Shown: positions 17,394-28,959 of the stretch, in pieces
Layout of the letters: each line of letters starts with the position of its first letter
Position numbering within the stretch: position 1 is the first letter of the stretch
NCBI GenBank assembly: GCA_030430455.1
Contig: JAUIJB010000010.1
Span: 1 to 64,000 of the forward strand
DNA length: 64,000 bases
Origin: Verrucomicrobiia bacterium
GTDB lineage: Bacteria > Verrucomicrobiota > Verrucomicrobiia > Verrucomicrobiales > Akkermansiaceae
Direction: 5' to 3'
Made by a program: the position numbers and the translations under genes
The notes under the pieces: generated by a model
The model's input: only the letters and a program-made list of their open reading frames with translations
What the model was told of the DNA's origin: nothing
Database searches by the model: none

Positions 17394-18536
17394 CTAGCGG
17401 CCGTCGTGGTGGATCCGCACCACCCGCGGGGTGATGCCGGTGAGGATTTCCCACGCGATCGTCCCGGCCTTCGCGGCGACCTCGGCCACCGGGATCGAGG
17501 GGCCGAACAGCTCGACCTCGTCGCCGGCACGGAGCTCGACCTCGCCGGCATCGACCATGATCTGGTCCATGGTCACCCGGCCGATCAGCGGCAGCCGCCG
17601 GCCGCGCACGAAGACCTCGGCACCCTGGCCGGACAGGTGGCGCGGGTAGCCGTCGCCGTAGCCGATGCCGATGGTGGCGACGCGGGTCGGCCGGGTCGTC
17701 ACGAAGGCGCGGCCGTAGGACACTCCGTGCCCGGCGGGGAGCGTGCGCACGAGGGTGACCCGCGACTTGAGGCTCATCGCCGCGCGCAGCCGCTGCTGGT
17801 GGCCGGGCACCGGCGAGACGCCGTAGAGCATCAGCCCGGGGCGCACCAGGTTGCAGGCGTGGTTGTCGTATTCGAGCAGGCCGGCGCTGTTGGAGAGGTG
17901 GATCCAGCGGAAGCGCCCGCGCCCGCCGAGCTGATCGACGATCTCGCCGAAGCCGGCGAACTGCCCGCGGGTGAAGTCGGCGTCCTCGTCGGCCGAGGGG
18001 AGGTGCGAGCCGATGCCCTCGATTTCGATCCCGGGCAGCGCCTCGAGCCGGCGGAAGTTCTCGTCGAGCCCCTCGCGCAGGAACCCGCCCCGGCCCATGC
18101 CGGTGTCGACCGACAGGTGCACGGCGAGCCGCTTGCCGGCGGCCACCGCGAGGTCGGAGAACTGGCGGGCCTCGTCGAGGGTCGACAGGCAGGGGACCCA
18201 GCCGCGCTCGACGATCTCGGCGCGCTCGGCCTCCCAGGTGGCGCCGAGGAGGTAGAGCGGGGTGGCCACCCCGGCGTCGGCGATCCGGCGCGCCTCGCCG
18301 ACGTTGGCGACGCCGAAGAAGGCGAGGTCCTCGTCGGCCAGGCTGCGGGCGATTTCCTCGAGGCCATGGCCGTAGGCACCGGCCTTGACCACCGCCATGA
18401 TCGCGCATCCCGGGGCGGCCTGGCGTGCCACGGCGAGATTCTGCCGCAGCGCGGAGAGGTCGATCTCCGCCCAGGCGCGGGGTGGCGAGGTGGTGGGCAC
18501 GGCACCAGTGGAAGCGCCCGAAGCCCCGTTGGGCAA
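17394..18536 (-). CDS. alr: Alanine racemase
   Basis: PLP-dependent interconversion of L- and D-alanine for peptidoglycan. The PLP lysine is K51 in AVVKAGAYGHG; the family usually has ANAYGHG, so the asparagine is a glycine here. The second catalytic residue, a tyrosine, lies in the GVSYGRAF region, and IGYGDGYPRHL, IGRVTMDQIMVD and the C-terminal TGITPRVVR are typical. The 380-aa form uses a TTG start at 18536; a GTG at 18500 (368 aa, MPTTSPPRAWAEIDL) is equally plausible because the enzyme proper begins at AWAEIDL. It lies just upstream of fdhD on the same strand. Confidence 0.93.
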   Translation of the reverse strand: MPNGASGASTGAVPTTSPPRAWAEIDLSALRQNLAVARQAAPGCAIMAVVKAGAYGHGLEEIARSLADEDLAFFGVANVGEARRIADAGVATPLYLLGATWEAERAEIVERGWVPCLSTLDEARQFSDLAVAAGKRLAVHLSVDTGMGRGGFLREGLDENFRRLEALPGIEIEGIGSHLPSADEDADFTRGQFAGFGEIVDQLGGRGRFRWIHLSNSAGLLEYDNHACNLVRPGLMLYGVSPVPGHQQRLRAAMSLKSRVTLVRTLPAGHGVSYGRAFVTTRPTRVATIGIGYGDGYPRHLSGQGAEVFVRGRRLPLIGRVTMDQIMVDAGEVELRAGDEVELFGPSIPVAEVAAKAGTIAWEILTGITPRVVRIHHDGR

Positions 18537-18673
18537 AGGAAATCGGGGGCGTGGATGACCCGAATCCAGGGCTGGCGCGAGCCGCCGGGACGGGCCTCCA
18601 GCCCCGTCAAACGTGGTTTTCCCCGGTGATTGACCCCCCGCGGGGGCGTTGCTAGCGTCCGCGCCCCGCCCCT

Positions 18674-21414
<2,741 letters not shown>

Positions 21415-21418
<4 letters not shown>

Positions 21419-22041
21419 GCGACACGGGTGATGCAGCTGCCGGGGCGGGAGGCCCCGGGGACGGCACGGAGCGGGACGCCCCGGCCGGCGGGAAGCTGTG
21501 GAAGTGGCTCCTCGGCTTGACCGTGCCGCTCTATGTCCTCGACCAGGTGACGAAGTTCTGGGTGATCGGGACCTTCCCGCCGCCATGGATTGAAAGGAAG
21601 TCCATCGAGGTGATCCCCGGCCTGCTCAACTGGGTGCGGGTGCACAACCAGGGCGTGGCCTTCGGCATGGGCAACGGCACCGAGTGGGCGCCGCTGGTGT
21701 TTCCCTTCGTCTCGCTGACCGCCTTCTTCCTGATCACGCTCGGCTGGCGCCGGGGCTTCTTCGTCGGCCGCATGGGGGCGCTCGCGGTGGCCCTGCTGGT
21801 CACCGGCATCTGCGGCAACCTGACCGACCGCCTGATCCAGGGTTCGCTGCTCGAGGAGATGCAGGGCGCCCCGCTGTGGGAGCGCCTCAAGGCGGGCTAC
21901 GTGGTGGACTTCATCGACGTCATCGTCCCCTTCACCGGCGGCTGGCACTGGCCCTCGTTCAACGTCGCCGACTCGTGCATCTGCATCGCCGCGGTGCTCC
22001 TGTTCGTCGCCGGCTGGCGCGCCGAGGAGGCGAAGCACTGA
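21415..22041 (+). CDS. lspA: Lipoprotein signal peptidase LspA
   Basis: Inner-membrane aspartyl protease that cleaves prolipoproteins before the lipidated cysteine. The 208-aa product starts at GTG 21415, overlapping the ileS stop. After a poorly conserved polar N-terminus (about 1-27) come four membrane segments with LYVLDQVTKFWV, HNQGVAFGMG, CGNLTDRL (catalytic Asp) and FNVADSCICIAA (second catalytic Asp). At 208 aa it is longer than the usual 160-170 because of the N-terminal extension and a loop insertion near 130-150 (LLEEMQGAPLWERL). Confidence 0.95.
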
Positions 22042-22051
22042 GCAGGGGCGG

Positions 22052-22066
22052 CGCGGCTGTGCCGCG
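22052..22066 (+). terminator. Hairpin after lspA
   Basis: CGCGGC-TGT-GCCGCG forms a 6-bp stem starting 10 bp after the lspA stop codon. There is no T-run, so it is only a candidate terminator. Confidence 0.35.
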
Positions 22067-22149
22067 GACCGGGGCGCGGGCGGCGCGAGATTGGTCGTCA
22101 TCGGCACTTGGCACTTGGATCGCGGCCGCCGGGCAGGGAGGATGGGGCA

Positions 22150-22917
22150 ATGGGATGCTTGGCGAGGCTGTGCTGCGTGTGGCTGGCGGTGGTTCCGCTC
22201 GCCGCACAGAGCTTCGATGAGGTGCCCCTGCCGGCTGAGCCGGAGGGGGCGGTCCTCGACGACGGCCGCGTGTTCGCCCTCGAGCCCGAGCGCCTGGCGG
22301 GCCTGGAGGAGCGGTTGGCGACGCTGCGGCAGGACACCGGCTTCGAGGTCAAGGTGGCGATCTTCGACACCCTGATCGGCACCACCCTGAGGGACCAGAC
22401 CGCGCGGCTCCAGGGCGGCTGGATCGGCCCGGCCAAGGGGGTGGTCCTGGTCTTCGAGGCGGACAGCGGGCGCTTCGAGGTCGGCTGGGAGGCCCCGCGC
22501 GAGCTGAACCTCGAGGGGGAGCCGTCGATCCCCGTCATTCCCGAGGAGCACCTCGAGCCGCATGAGATGATCGAGGTGCTGGGGCGGCTCCGCGAGACGG
22601 GGGTCGGCAAGGACGATCCGGCCGACCGGGTGGTGGCGGTGGTCGAGCGCTTCGCCAGCGAGCTCGACAAGGTCCAGGCCCGGCGGGAGAACCCGAACGC
22701 CAAGCGCAACCTCCGCGTGGTGTTCCTCGGCATCGGCCTGCTGGCGGGCGTGGCGCTGATGGCGCTGCTGGCGGCGGCGTGGATCCGCCGCGCCGACCGC
22801 CGCGAGGGCGAGGCCCTGGTGTTTCCCAAGGTCAGCGTGGGTATGCGCCTGGGGGCGCCGTTCGGCGGAGGGAAGATCGGTTCGCGTCGCTTTGGCGGGA
22901 TGCCCGACCGCGACTGA
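22150..22917 (+). CDS. TPM-domain (YgcG-like) exported membrane protein
   Basis: A 255-aa protein with an N-terminal signal peptide (MGCLARLCCVWLAVVPLAAQ), a TPM domain (about 30-165: RVFALEPERLAGLEERLATLRQDTGFEVKVAIFD) and one C-terminal transmembrane helix (about 197-218, VVFLGIGLLAGVALMALLAAAW) with a basic cytoplasmic tail. TPM domains occur in photosystem II repair proteins and bacterial YgcG; the role here is unknown. ATG 22150 is preceded by GGGAGGATGGGG, a good ribosome-binding site. Its last 86 bases overlap the 3' end of the convergent DUF2062 gene. Confidence 0.82.
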   Translation: MGCLARLCCVWLAVVPLAAQSFDEVPLPAEPEGAVLDDGRVFALEPERLAGLEERLATLRQDTGFEVKVAIFDTLIGTTLRDQTARLQGGWIGPAKGVVLVFEADSGRFEVGWEAPRELNLEGEPSIPVIPEEHLEPHEMIEVLGRLRETGVGKDDPADRVVAVVERFASELDKVQARRENPNAKRNLRVVFLGIGLLAGVALMALLAAAWIRRADRREGEALVFPKVSVGMRLGAPFGGGKIGSRRFGGMPDRD

Positions 22918-23458
22918 GCCGCGGCTTGCTGATCGGCAGGATCTGCGGCAGGACGGCCGAGAACACGTGGACGAGCGGGTAGATCAGCAGTCCGAGCAGC
23001 AGCCCGCTGGCGAGGAAGCCGAGGATGAAGTCCGAGACGTCGAGGGGGATCGTCTTCTCGCCGAGGCGGAAGTCGACCTGGCCCAGCGAGATCATCGGGA
23101 CCCCGAGGGTGTCGCGCAGCCAATGGCCGAACTTCAGCTGGGAAAGCCGGATGAAGGGGCTGGTGAAGGGGTTGGTGACCCAGCAGGCGGCGACGGCGAA
23201 GGGGACGTTGACCCGGGCGCCGATCGCGGCGAGCGCCGCGGCGATCATCTGGCCGGGCATGAACATCATGGCGAAGAACAGCCCGATGGCCATGCCGCCG
23301 GCGACCGAGTCGCGGCACGGCTGCCACATGCGCCGGTCGATCATCCGCTCGAGGACCGGCTTCCACCACAGGCGGTGGCGCAGGCGGGGATGGCGGACGA
23401 GCCGCTGGACGCGCCGCACGAGGCGAAGGTAGCGGACTTTCCAGATCCTCGGCGGCAT
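22832..23458 (-). CDS. DUF2062 membrane protein
   Basis: A 208-aa protein with the DUF2062 pattern: basic N-terminus, RDSVAGGMAIGLFFAMMFMPGQMIAAALAA, then CWVTNPFTSPFI and two further hydrophobic helices (to about residue 175, FILGFLASGLLLGLLIYPLVH). This is an integral inner-membrane family of unknown function, sometimes fused to glycosyltransferases. The start is ATG 23458. The polar C-terminal tail lies inside an 86-bp overlap with the convergent TPM gene, so its end may be read through non-conserved sequence. Confidence 0.82.
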   Translation of the reverse strand: MPPRIWKVRYLRLVRRVQRLVRHPRLRHRLWWKPVLERMIDRRMWQPCRDSVAGGMAIGLFFAMMFMPGQMIAAALAAIGARVNVPFAVAACWVTNPFTSPFIRLSQLKFGHWLRDTLGVPMISLGQVDFRLGEKTIPLDVSDFILGFLASGLLLGLLIYPLVHVFSAVLPQILPISKPRLSRGRASRQSDANRSSLRRTAPPGAYPR

Positions 23459-23595
23459 GGTGGAAGATGCGCCCGATCGGGCCGATAGGCAATGGCAATC
23501 GAACCCGGGCATCTACGGAGGCCGCCAACATCCCGGATCACCCCGGGCCTCAAATCCCTTGCCGGCGGCACCGGATCGAGCATGCTGCCGGCGCG

Positions 23596-24492
23596 ATGAA
23601 CGAGTGGCAGGCGTTGATTCTCGGACTGGTCGAGGGACTCACGGAGTATTTGCCGGTGAGCTCGACCGGGCACCTGATCGTGGCCCAGCGCTTCATGGGG
23701 ATCGGCATCGAGGGGCGCGACAAGGCCGCGGCCGACTGCTTCGCCATCTGCATCCAGGCCGGCGCCATCGCCGCGGTGCTGGGGCTCTACTGGCCGCGGG
23801 TGCGCCAGATGATGATGGGGCTGCTCGGCAGGGATCGCGAGGGCCTGAAGCTGTTTGTCGCCATCATCGCGGGCTTCCTGCCGGCGGCGGTCATCGGGGT
23901 GCTCGCCAACGACTGGATCGAGGAGAAGTTGTTCCTCTTCAAGTGGGTCGTGCTGGCCTGGCTGGTCGGCGGGGTGGGGATCCTCGTGGTCGACCGGTGG
24001 ATGAAGAAGGGTGGCGGGACCCGCGGGGTGGAGCTGGCCGAGATCACCTGGAAGATGGCCCTGGTCATCGGCTTCGCGCAGTGCGTGGCGATGTGGCCGG
24101 GGACCTCGCGCAGCCTGATGACGATCCTCGGCGGCATCCTGGTCGGCCTGCGGCTGAGTGCCGCCGTCGAGTTCTCTTTCCTGCTCGGCCTGGTCACGCT
24201 CAGCGCGGCCACGGTGAAGAAGGCGGTGTGGCCGATCGATGGCGTGGCGGGCCTGCCCGAGAAATACGACGCGCTCTTCGGCGGCGCGATGCTGATGTGG
24301 GACGAGTACGGCCTCGGTTCGCTGCTCATCGGCGTGGTGGCGGCGACCGTCTCCGCGGCGGTCGCGGTGAAGTGGATGGTCGGCTACCTCAACCGCCGTG
24401 GCCTGGGCGTGTTCGGCTGGTATCGCCTCGTCATCGGGGTGGTCGGCGGAGTGCTGGTGATGATGAACGTGGCGGGGCTCGGGGTTTCCTGA
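23596..24492 (+). CDS. uppP: Undecaprenyl-diphosphatase UppP (BacA)
   Basis: Dephosphorylates undecaprenyl diphosphate so the lipid carrier can be reused in cell-wall synthesis; overexpression gives bacitracin resistance. The 298-aa polytopic protein has the catalytic motif EGLTEYLPVSSTGHL (E13, E17, S23, H26) and the second motif WPGTSRSLMTI. It starts at ATG 23596. It is followed after about 65 bp by the M23 peptidase gene. Confidence 0.96.
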   Translation: MNEWQALILGLVEGLTEYLPVSSTGHLIVAQRFMGIGIEGRDKAAADCFAICIQAGAIAAVLGLYWPRVRQMMMGLLGRDREGLKLFVAIIAGFLPAAVIGVLANDWIEEKLFLFKWVVLAWLVGGVGILVVDRWMKKGGGTRGVELAEITWKMALVIGFAQCVAMWPGTSRSLMTILGGILVGLRLSAAVEFSFLLGLVTLSAATVKKAVWPIDGVAGLPEKYDALFGGAMLMWDEYGLGSLLIGVVAATVSAAVAVKWMVGYLNRRGLGVFGWYRLVIGVVGGVLVMMNVAGLGVS

Positions 24493-24557
24493 GCGGGCTG
24501 CCGGTCATGCTCCCGATTTCGCTTGCCCGGACTGCGAACGGGCCTTGCACTTGTGGG

Positions 24558-25217
24558 GTGAATCCCGTCCAAGCGCTCCGGTCCTGGGCAGCGGTCCTGC
24601 TGCTGCTGGTCGTCACGGGTGGCTGGGCGTCGGCCCAGCGCACGACGCGCATCCACATCTCGGACGGCTTCGACTTCCCGGTCGGCAAGCCGAGTGCCGA
24701 CGGCTACTACAAGGCCCGCGGGATGCGGCTGCGTCCGCCGGTTCACTTCGGCGAGGACTGGAACGGCCGCGGCGGCGGCAACACCGACCTGGGCGACCCG
24801 GTCTACGCGATCTCCAACGGCATCGTGGTGTGGGCCTACGACGTCAAGGCCGGCTGGGGCAACGTCGCCATCATCCGCCACGCCTACCGCGACCCCGCCA
24901 CCGGCCAGGTGAAGCACTGCGACTCGCTCTACGGGCACCTCCGGGAGATGGATGTCAAGGTGGGCCAGGAGGTGAAGCGGGGCGACAAGATCGGCACGAT
25001 CGGCACCAACCGCGGCATGTATGCGGCGCACCTCCACTTCGAGATCCGTCACGACCTCTCGGTCGGAATGCAGCGCAACAGCGTGCCGCGCGACCTGACC
25101 CACTGGGCCGACCCGACGACCTTCATCGAGCGCTACCGCCGGCTCAACAAGGAGTGGGGCAAGCAGCGGGTGCCGGTGGGGACCTTCAAGGAGTACGCCG
25201 GTCACCGGGGGCTCTGA
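24558..25217 (+). CDS. Secreted M23 (LytM-type) metallopeptidase
   Basis: A 219-aa exported protein from GTG 24558, which gives a compact signal peptide (NPVQALRSWAAVLLLLVVTG). ATG 24507 would add 17 residues and is the alternative start. The M23 zinc ligands are visible in HFGEDWN (H-x3-D) and HLHFEIRH (HxH), separated by the usual VYAISNGIVV strand and a YGHL segment, so the active site looks intact. Such enzymes cleave peptidoglycan cross-links. It is 3 bp upstream of the SNase-like gene and near uppP, fitting envelope work. Confidence 0.88.
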   Translation: MNPVQALRSWAAVLLLLVVTGGWASAQRTTRIHISDGFDFPVGKPSADGYYKARGMRLRPPVHFGEDWNGRGGGNTDLGDPVYAISNGIVVWAYDVKAGWGNVAIIRHAYRDPATGQVKHCDSLYGHLREMDVKVGQEVKRGDKIGTIGTNRGMYAAHLHFEIRHDLSVGMQRNSVPRDLTHWADPTTFIERYRRLNKEWGKQRVPVGTFKEYAGHRGL

Positions 25218-25220
25218 GCG

Positions 25221-25865
25221 ATGGCCATCCGCGCGAAGCAGTCGGTCTGGCCGGTGCTGGTCCTGGTGGCGCTCGCCATCCTGGTGAAGGTGCTCGAATG
25301 GCGCGGCGGGATCGACCCCGGCGGCCGCTACGAGCGCATCGCCGGATGCCGGCTCGCGGAGCACCGCTGGAACGACGGCGACAGCTTCCAGGTCGCCCTG
25401 CCCGACGGCCGCAGGGAGCAGGTCCGGCTCTACTTCGTCGACGCCCCGGAGAGCGCCTTCAAGACCTACCGCAACGGCGAGAACAACCATCGTCGCATCG
25501 CTGAGCAGGCCCGCGACCTCGGGGTGAGCCCCGAGCGCGCGGTCGAGCTCGGCAAGCAGGCGAAGGCCCGCGTCGCGGAGTGGCTCGGCGAAGGCACCTT
25601 CGAGCTCGCCACCGAGTGGGACGACCCCTTCGGCGACCGCCGCTACCATGCCTTCGTCGCCCTGCCCGGTGGCGGGTGGCTGCACGAGCGGCTGGTCCGC
25701 GAGGGCCTGGTGCGGATCCACACCAAGGGCGCGGCGCTGCCCGACGGAACCTCCGAGGGCGCGCAGCAGAGGCACCTGCGCGAGCTCGAGAGCGAGGCCC
25801 GCCGGGCCGGCCGCGGCGCCTGGGCCCCAAGGAGCGGGGATTTGCAATCCCCGAACGGCGGTTGA
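25221..25865 (+). CDS. Membrane-anchored SNase-like nuclease
   Basis: A 214-aa protein with an N-terminal membrane anchor or signal (about 9-22, VWPVLVLVALAILV) and a thermonuclease-like domain: NDGDSFQVAL (50-60), QVRLYFVDAPES (about 72-83, carrying the expected Arg), then a helical insertion of about 30 residues, and DDPFGDRRYHAFVAL with the DRxxR-type segment. The catalytic glutamate is not obvious, so activity is uncertain. The last ten codons (PRSGDLQSPNGG) lie in a perfect hairpin and look like an acquired tail. It is probably co-transcribed with the M23 gene. Confidence 0.8.
   Translation: MAIRAKQSVWPVLVLVALAILVKVLEWRGGIDPGGRYERIAGCRLAEHRWNDGDSFQVALPDGRREQVRLYFVDAPESAFKTYRNGENNHRRIAEQARDLGVSPERAVELGKQAKARVAEWLGEGTFELATEWDDPFGDRRYHAFVALPGGGWLHERLVREGLVRIHTKGAALPDGTSEGAQQRHLRELESEARRAGRGAWAPRSGDLQSPNGG
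25836..25852. repeat. Perfect hairpin inside the last codons of the SNase gene
   Basis: GGGGATT-TGC-AATCCCC, 7-bp stem and 3-base loop, ends 13 bp before the end of the stop codon. The TTTGCAA centre is shared with 49435-49451. Confidence 0.75.
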
Positions 25866-25952
25866 GAGGTGGCTGAGAATGGCGCGCGCGGGTTCCGTTG
25901 CCGGAGTCCCTGGGCAACCCGCCGGTGCTTGCCGACCACCGCTCCCTGGCGC

Positions 25953-26870
25953 CTAGCGCCACTCCGCCAGCAGCTCGCCGAGCATCCGCTCGCTGGAGTC
26001 CCAGGCGCCCGCCGCGTTGGTCACCCACTGGTTGGCGAACTCGAAGAAGCCCGTCTGCGGCGAGGCGATGCACAGCATGGCGACGAGCACCAGCAGGTTG
26101 GCCAGGCCGATGATGATCAGCGACAGGAAGGTCCCGTTCTCGCGCAGGTCCGGCTGGTCGCGGGGGATCATCCACAGCGTCCAGATCAGGTGGAAGGCCC
26201 AGAAGAAGCCGACCGCGGCGAACATCGCCTTGCGGCCCGCGCCCGGCAGGCCGATGGCGGCATCGACGCCGGAGAACAGCAGGATTGCGAAGGCCGACCA
26301 CAGCGGGATGAAGTACGGCGAAAGGGCGATGACGATGTTCGACTTGTCGGTGGTGACGTAGCCGCCGTCGACGCTGACGTCCCACTCGCTGATGCGGCCG
26401 CGGAACAGCCAGATGAAGAACATGTGGGTGAGCTCGTGGCCGAGCACGTAGAGGAACAGGAAGCGGTCGCGCAGCAGGCCCGAGTAGAACCAGCCGAGCA
26501 TCATCAGGCCGCCGGTGGCGAAATACCAGAAGGCGCTGCTCTTCCAGAAGGCGTGGCGCAGGGTGGCGTCGGAGAACTGGTCGAGGAAGGTCCACAGGGT
26601 GACCATCAGCAGCGGGAACAGGACGATGCCGAGGACCCAGCGGAACATCCGCATCAGCAGGCCCGGCCCATCGACGAAGTCGTCGACAGTGGCGGTGCGG
26701 GCGTGGATCGACTTCTGCCAGCGCCGGTTGGCCGGGCGGTTGGCGCAGGCCTTGGCGCGTGCCTGGGCGAGCGCCAGCGCCTCGGAGAATCCCGGTCCGC
26801 GACGCCGGTTGCGCGTGGATTTGCGCCCGGTCCTGGGTCCCAGTCGAATCTGCTTCCGCCGTGCCGCCAT
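25953..26870 (-). CDS. M50-like integral membrane metallopeptidase
   Basis: A 305-aa protein with a basic N-terminus (1-60) and about six membrane helices. H145-E-L-T-H149 (LGHELTHMFFIWLFRG) is a HExxH zinc motif within a membrane segment, and the following SEWDVSVDGGYV strand and SPYFIPLWSAF helix fit the M50 family (PF13398-like), which cuts proteins within or near the membrane or helps in sporulation-type signalling in other phyla. No substrate is suggested by the neighbours. The reading starts at ATG 26870, just downstream of a 34-bp near-palindrome. Confidence 0.75.
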   Translation of the reverse strand: MAARRKQIRLGPRTGRKSTRNRRRGPGFSEALALAQARAKACANRPANRRWQKSIHARTATVDDFVDGPGLLMRMFRWVLGIVLFPLLMVTLWTFLDQFSDATLRHAFWKSSAFWYFATGGLMMLGWFYSGLLRDRFLFLYVLGHELTHMFFIWLFRGRISEWDVSVDGGYVTTDKSNIVIALSPYFIPLWSAFAILLFSGVDAAIGLPGAGRKAMFAAVGFFWAFHLIWTLWMIPRDQPDLRENGTFLSLIIIGLANLLVLVAMLCIASPQTGFFEFANQWVTNAAGAWDSSERMLGELLAEWR

Positions 26871-26877
26871 GAGCGGC

Positions 26878-26911
26878 CCTTGATTACTTAGGAAGTATTA
26901 AATAATCAAGG
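26878..26911 (-). promoter_or_regulatory. 34-bp near-palindrome upstream of the M50-like gene
   Basis: CCTTGATTA (26878-26886) and TAATCAAGG (26903-26911) are perfect inverted arms; inside them TTA and TAA also pair, so 12 of 13 arm positions match. It is AT-rich in a GC-rich genome and ends 8 bp before ATG 26870 on the minus strand, so it covers the ribosome-binding region and a possible -10 (TTTAAT). It could be an operator or an mRNA hairpin hiding the start. Confidence 0.55.
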
Positions 26912-26996
26912 TCGGATGCGCCCGGGTGGGAATCGGGGCCTTGCCGCCGGCGGGCGCGGAGGGATGGCGCCGGAGCGGGCTGCGGGCTCGGGTTGC

Positions 26997-27392
26997 CTAC
27001 TGCACCAAGACCTTGGGCTCGTCGGCCTTGCCCCAGGCGATCATCCCGCCCTCGAGGTTCAGGACCTGCTCGAAGCCCATCTGGCGCAGGGCCTTGGCGG
27101 CGCCGGCGCTGCGTCCGCCACTGCGGCAGTAGACCAGCACCGGCCGCTTCGGGTCGAGCTGGTCACGGGCCTGCTTCGCGAAGTCCTCGTCCTTCCAGTT
27201 GATCCGGCGGGCGCCCTCGATCACGCCCTCGTCCCACTCGGCGGGGGTGCGGACGTCGACCAGCTGGACGCCGGCATCGATCCACTGCTTGGCCTGCTCG
27301 ACCCGGACCTTGCCGTCCTTGGGCACGGGCGGGGGTTCCTTGGCGGCTGAAGGCAGGGCGAGTGCGAGGGCAAGGAGGAGGAGGCGGAGCAT
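26997..27392 (-). CDS. Exported single-domain rhodanese
   Basis: A 131-aa protein with a signal peptide (MLRLLLLALALALPSAA) and one rhodanese domain (about 28-125). The active-site loop VYCRSGGRS carries the catalytic cysteine, and VDVRTPAEWDEG, GARRINW and LEGGMIAW are classical. It transfers sulfane sulfur, here in the periplasm. It sits alone between the M50-like gene and rsgA. Confidence 0.92.
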   Translation of the reverse strand: MLRLLLLALALALPSAAKEPPPVPKDGKVRVEQAKQWIDAGVQLVDVRTPAEWDEGVIEGARRINWKDEDFAKQARDQLDPKRPVLVYCRSGGRSAGAAKALRQMGFEQVLNLEGGMIAWGKADEPKVLVQ

Positions 27393-27455
27393 GCCGGGAC
27401 TATAGGCCGATTCCGCGGGCGTGCAGCCAAAATGGGGCGGCGGAGCTTGGCCCGC

Positions 27456-28568
27456 TCAGCGCCACTCGCCGCGCTCCTCGCGCTCGATGTCGATGCGGTC
27501 CTCGAGGTTGCGGGCCTTGACGCGGTGGGCGCGCTTGGCGCGGCGTTCGGTGGTGATCTGGCGCTTCTTGGCGCGGCGTCGCAGCACCTCGATCTCCTCG
27601 TCGAGGCGCAGGAAGCTCTCCAGCCGCCCGACCTCGAGTCGACCCTCCTCAAGCGCGGCGCGGATCGCGCAGCCGGCGTCGCTGCCATGCTTGCAGTCGT
27701 GGAAGCGGCACTCGGCGGCGATCTCCTCGATGTCGGAAAAGCTCTCCCGCAGCGTCTGCTCGTCGGTCCACATCTGCACCTCGCGGATGCCGGGGTTGTC
27801 GATCAGGATGCCGCCGCCGGGGAGCAGGACGAGCTCGCGGGTGGTCGTCGTGTGGCGGCCCTTGCCGGTCACCTCGTTGACCTCGCTGGTCCACTGCCAT
27901 TCCTCGCCGTGCAGCTGGTTGACCAGGGTCGACTTGCCGACGCCGCTCGAGCCGACGATGCACATCGTCGTGCCCGGATCGAGGTGGGACTTCAGCACCT
28001 CGAGGCCATCGCCGCTCAGGGCGCTGGTGACGTGGATCTCGGCCTCGTCGGAGAGCGCGCGCAGTTCCTCCGCGGCGGCGGCGCACTGTTCCGCGGGGAA
28101 CGCGTCGGACTTGTTGACCAGGACCACGGCGCGGGCGCCGCTGCGGTTGATCAGGGTGAAGTAGCGCTCCATGCGGCGCGGGTTGTGGTCGGGCCCCGGG
28201 TCGGTGACCACCGCGATGACGTCGACGTTGGCGCCGATCACCTGCTCCTCGACGCTCTTGCCGGGGACCTTGCGGGAGAAGCACGAGCGCCGGGGCAGCC
28301 GCGCGCGGATCACGTGGTCCTCGTTGTCGCCGCCGAGCTCGACGGCCACCCAGTCGCCGACCGCCGGCAGTTCGGCGTCGCTGGCCGCCTCGTGCCAGAC
28401 CTTGCCGGCGAGGACGACGTCGACCTCCGTGCCGTCGAGCAGCAGCGCGCTGAAGTTGATCGGCGTCTCGCGGATCAGCCGGGCGGGCTGCCAGCCCCTC
28501 GCGGCGAAGGGCTCGAAGGCCTTCTCCCAGTCCGGGTCCCAGCCGAGGTCTTGTGGGGCGATCGACAA
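27456..28568 (-). CDS. rsgA: Ribosome small-subunit-dependent GTPase RsgA
   Basis: GTPase that checks maturation of the 30S subunit. The 370-aa product has an OB-fold (about 35-110), a circularly permuted GTPase domain with G4 (NKSD), G5 (TSALSG), G1 (GSSGVGKSTLVN) and G3 (DNPGIRE; the usual form is DTPGxRE), and a zinc-binding end (CRFHDCKHGSDAGC). The only usable start is TTG 28568: there is no in-frame ATG or GTG near the conserved N-terminus. Further upstream the frame is open but non-coding. It is preceded by the 434-bp gene-free stretch. Confidence 0.94.
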   Translation of the reverse strand: MSIAPQDLGWDPDWEKAFEPFAARGWQPARLIRETPINFSALLLDGTEVDVVLAGKVWHEAASDAELPAVGDWVAVELGGDNEDHVIRARLPRRSCFSRKVPGKSVEEQVIGANVDVIAVVTDPGPDHNPRRMERYFTLINRSGARAVVLVNKSDAFPAEQCAAAAEELRALSDEAEIHVTSALSGDGLEVLKSHLDPGTTMCIVGSSGVGKSTLVNQLHGEEWQWTSEVNEVTGKGRHTTTTRELVLLPGGGILIDNPGIREVQMWTDEQTLRESFSDIEEIAAECRFHDCKHGSDAGCAIRAALEEGRLEVGRLESFLRLDEEIEVLRRRAKKRQITTERRAKRAHRVKARNLEDRIDIEREERGEWR

Positions 28569-28670
28569 GTCATGCCGGGTATCCCCGAAAGCAACGGGGA
28601 AGGCAAGGGTCCGGTCGGAGCGCCGACCCAAGTCAGCCGGGGGTGGGGGAAGAGGAGTGGAAGGGGGACT

Positions 28671-28697
28671 CGGGCGCGACTGGGGTCGCGCGGTCCG
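28671..28697. repeat. Dispersed 27-bp hairpin repeat, copy 2
   Basis: Identical to copies at 5606 and 33055. It lies 102 bp upstream of the rsgA start (minus strand) and about 305 bp past the porin stop. Confidence 0.85.
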
Positions 28698-28754
28698 AAT
28701 GGGGGCTGCCGATCGCCAGCACGCCGCCGTCTGAGGTGCCGCCGGCCGAAAGGG

Positions 28755-28820
28755 GTAAAATCGGACAAAAATGCAAAAACCTACGCAATGACGGGGTTTT
28801 GCTGGGCGTAAAATCGGACA
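28755..28820. repeat. Pair of 13-bp direct repeats
   Basis: GTAAAATCGGACA occurs at 28755-28767 and 28808-28820, with start points 53 bp apart, in an AT-rich patch upstream of rsgA. The spacing is close to five helical turns, so tandem regulator sites are possible. No known box is recognised. Confidence 0.5.
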
Positions 28821-28922
28821 TAATGGCCCTGTCAGCGCGAGCAAGTCCCCCCGATCCCCCCAGCGCTCAAGTTGACCCTCCCCCCGAGCAAGAATACGAA
28901 TCCCCCCGAATCCCCCCAAGAG

Positions 28923-28959
28923 TCCCCGGACGCCGGCTCCCCCCACCGGCCTCCGGGGA
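28923..28959 (-). terminator. Strong GC hairpin downstream of the porin gene
   Basis: TCCCCGG-AC-GCCGG (28923-28936) pairs with CCGGC-CT-CCGGGGA (28946-28959), leaving a 9-base loop. It starts 43 bp after the porin stop codon on the minus strand and probably ends that transcript, though no T-run follows. Confidence 0.5.
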
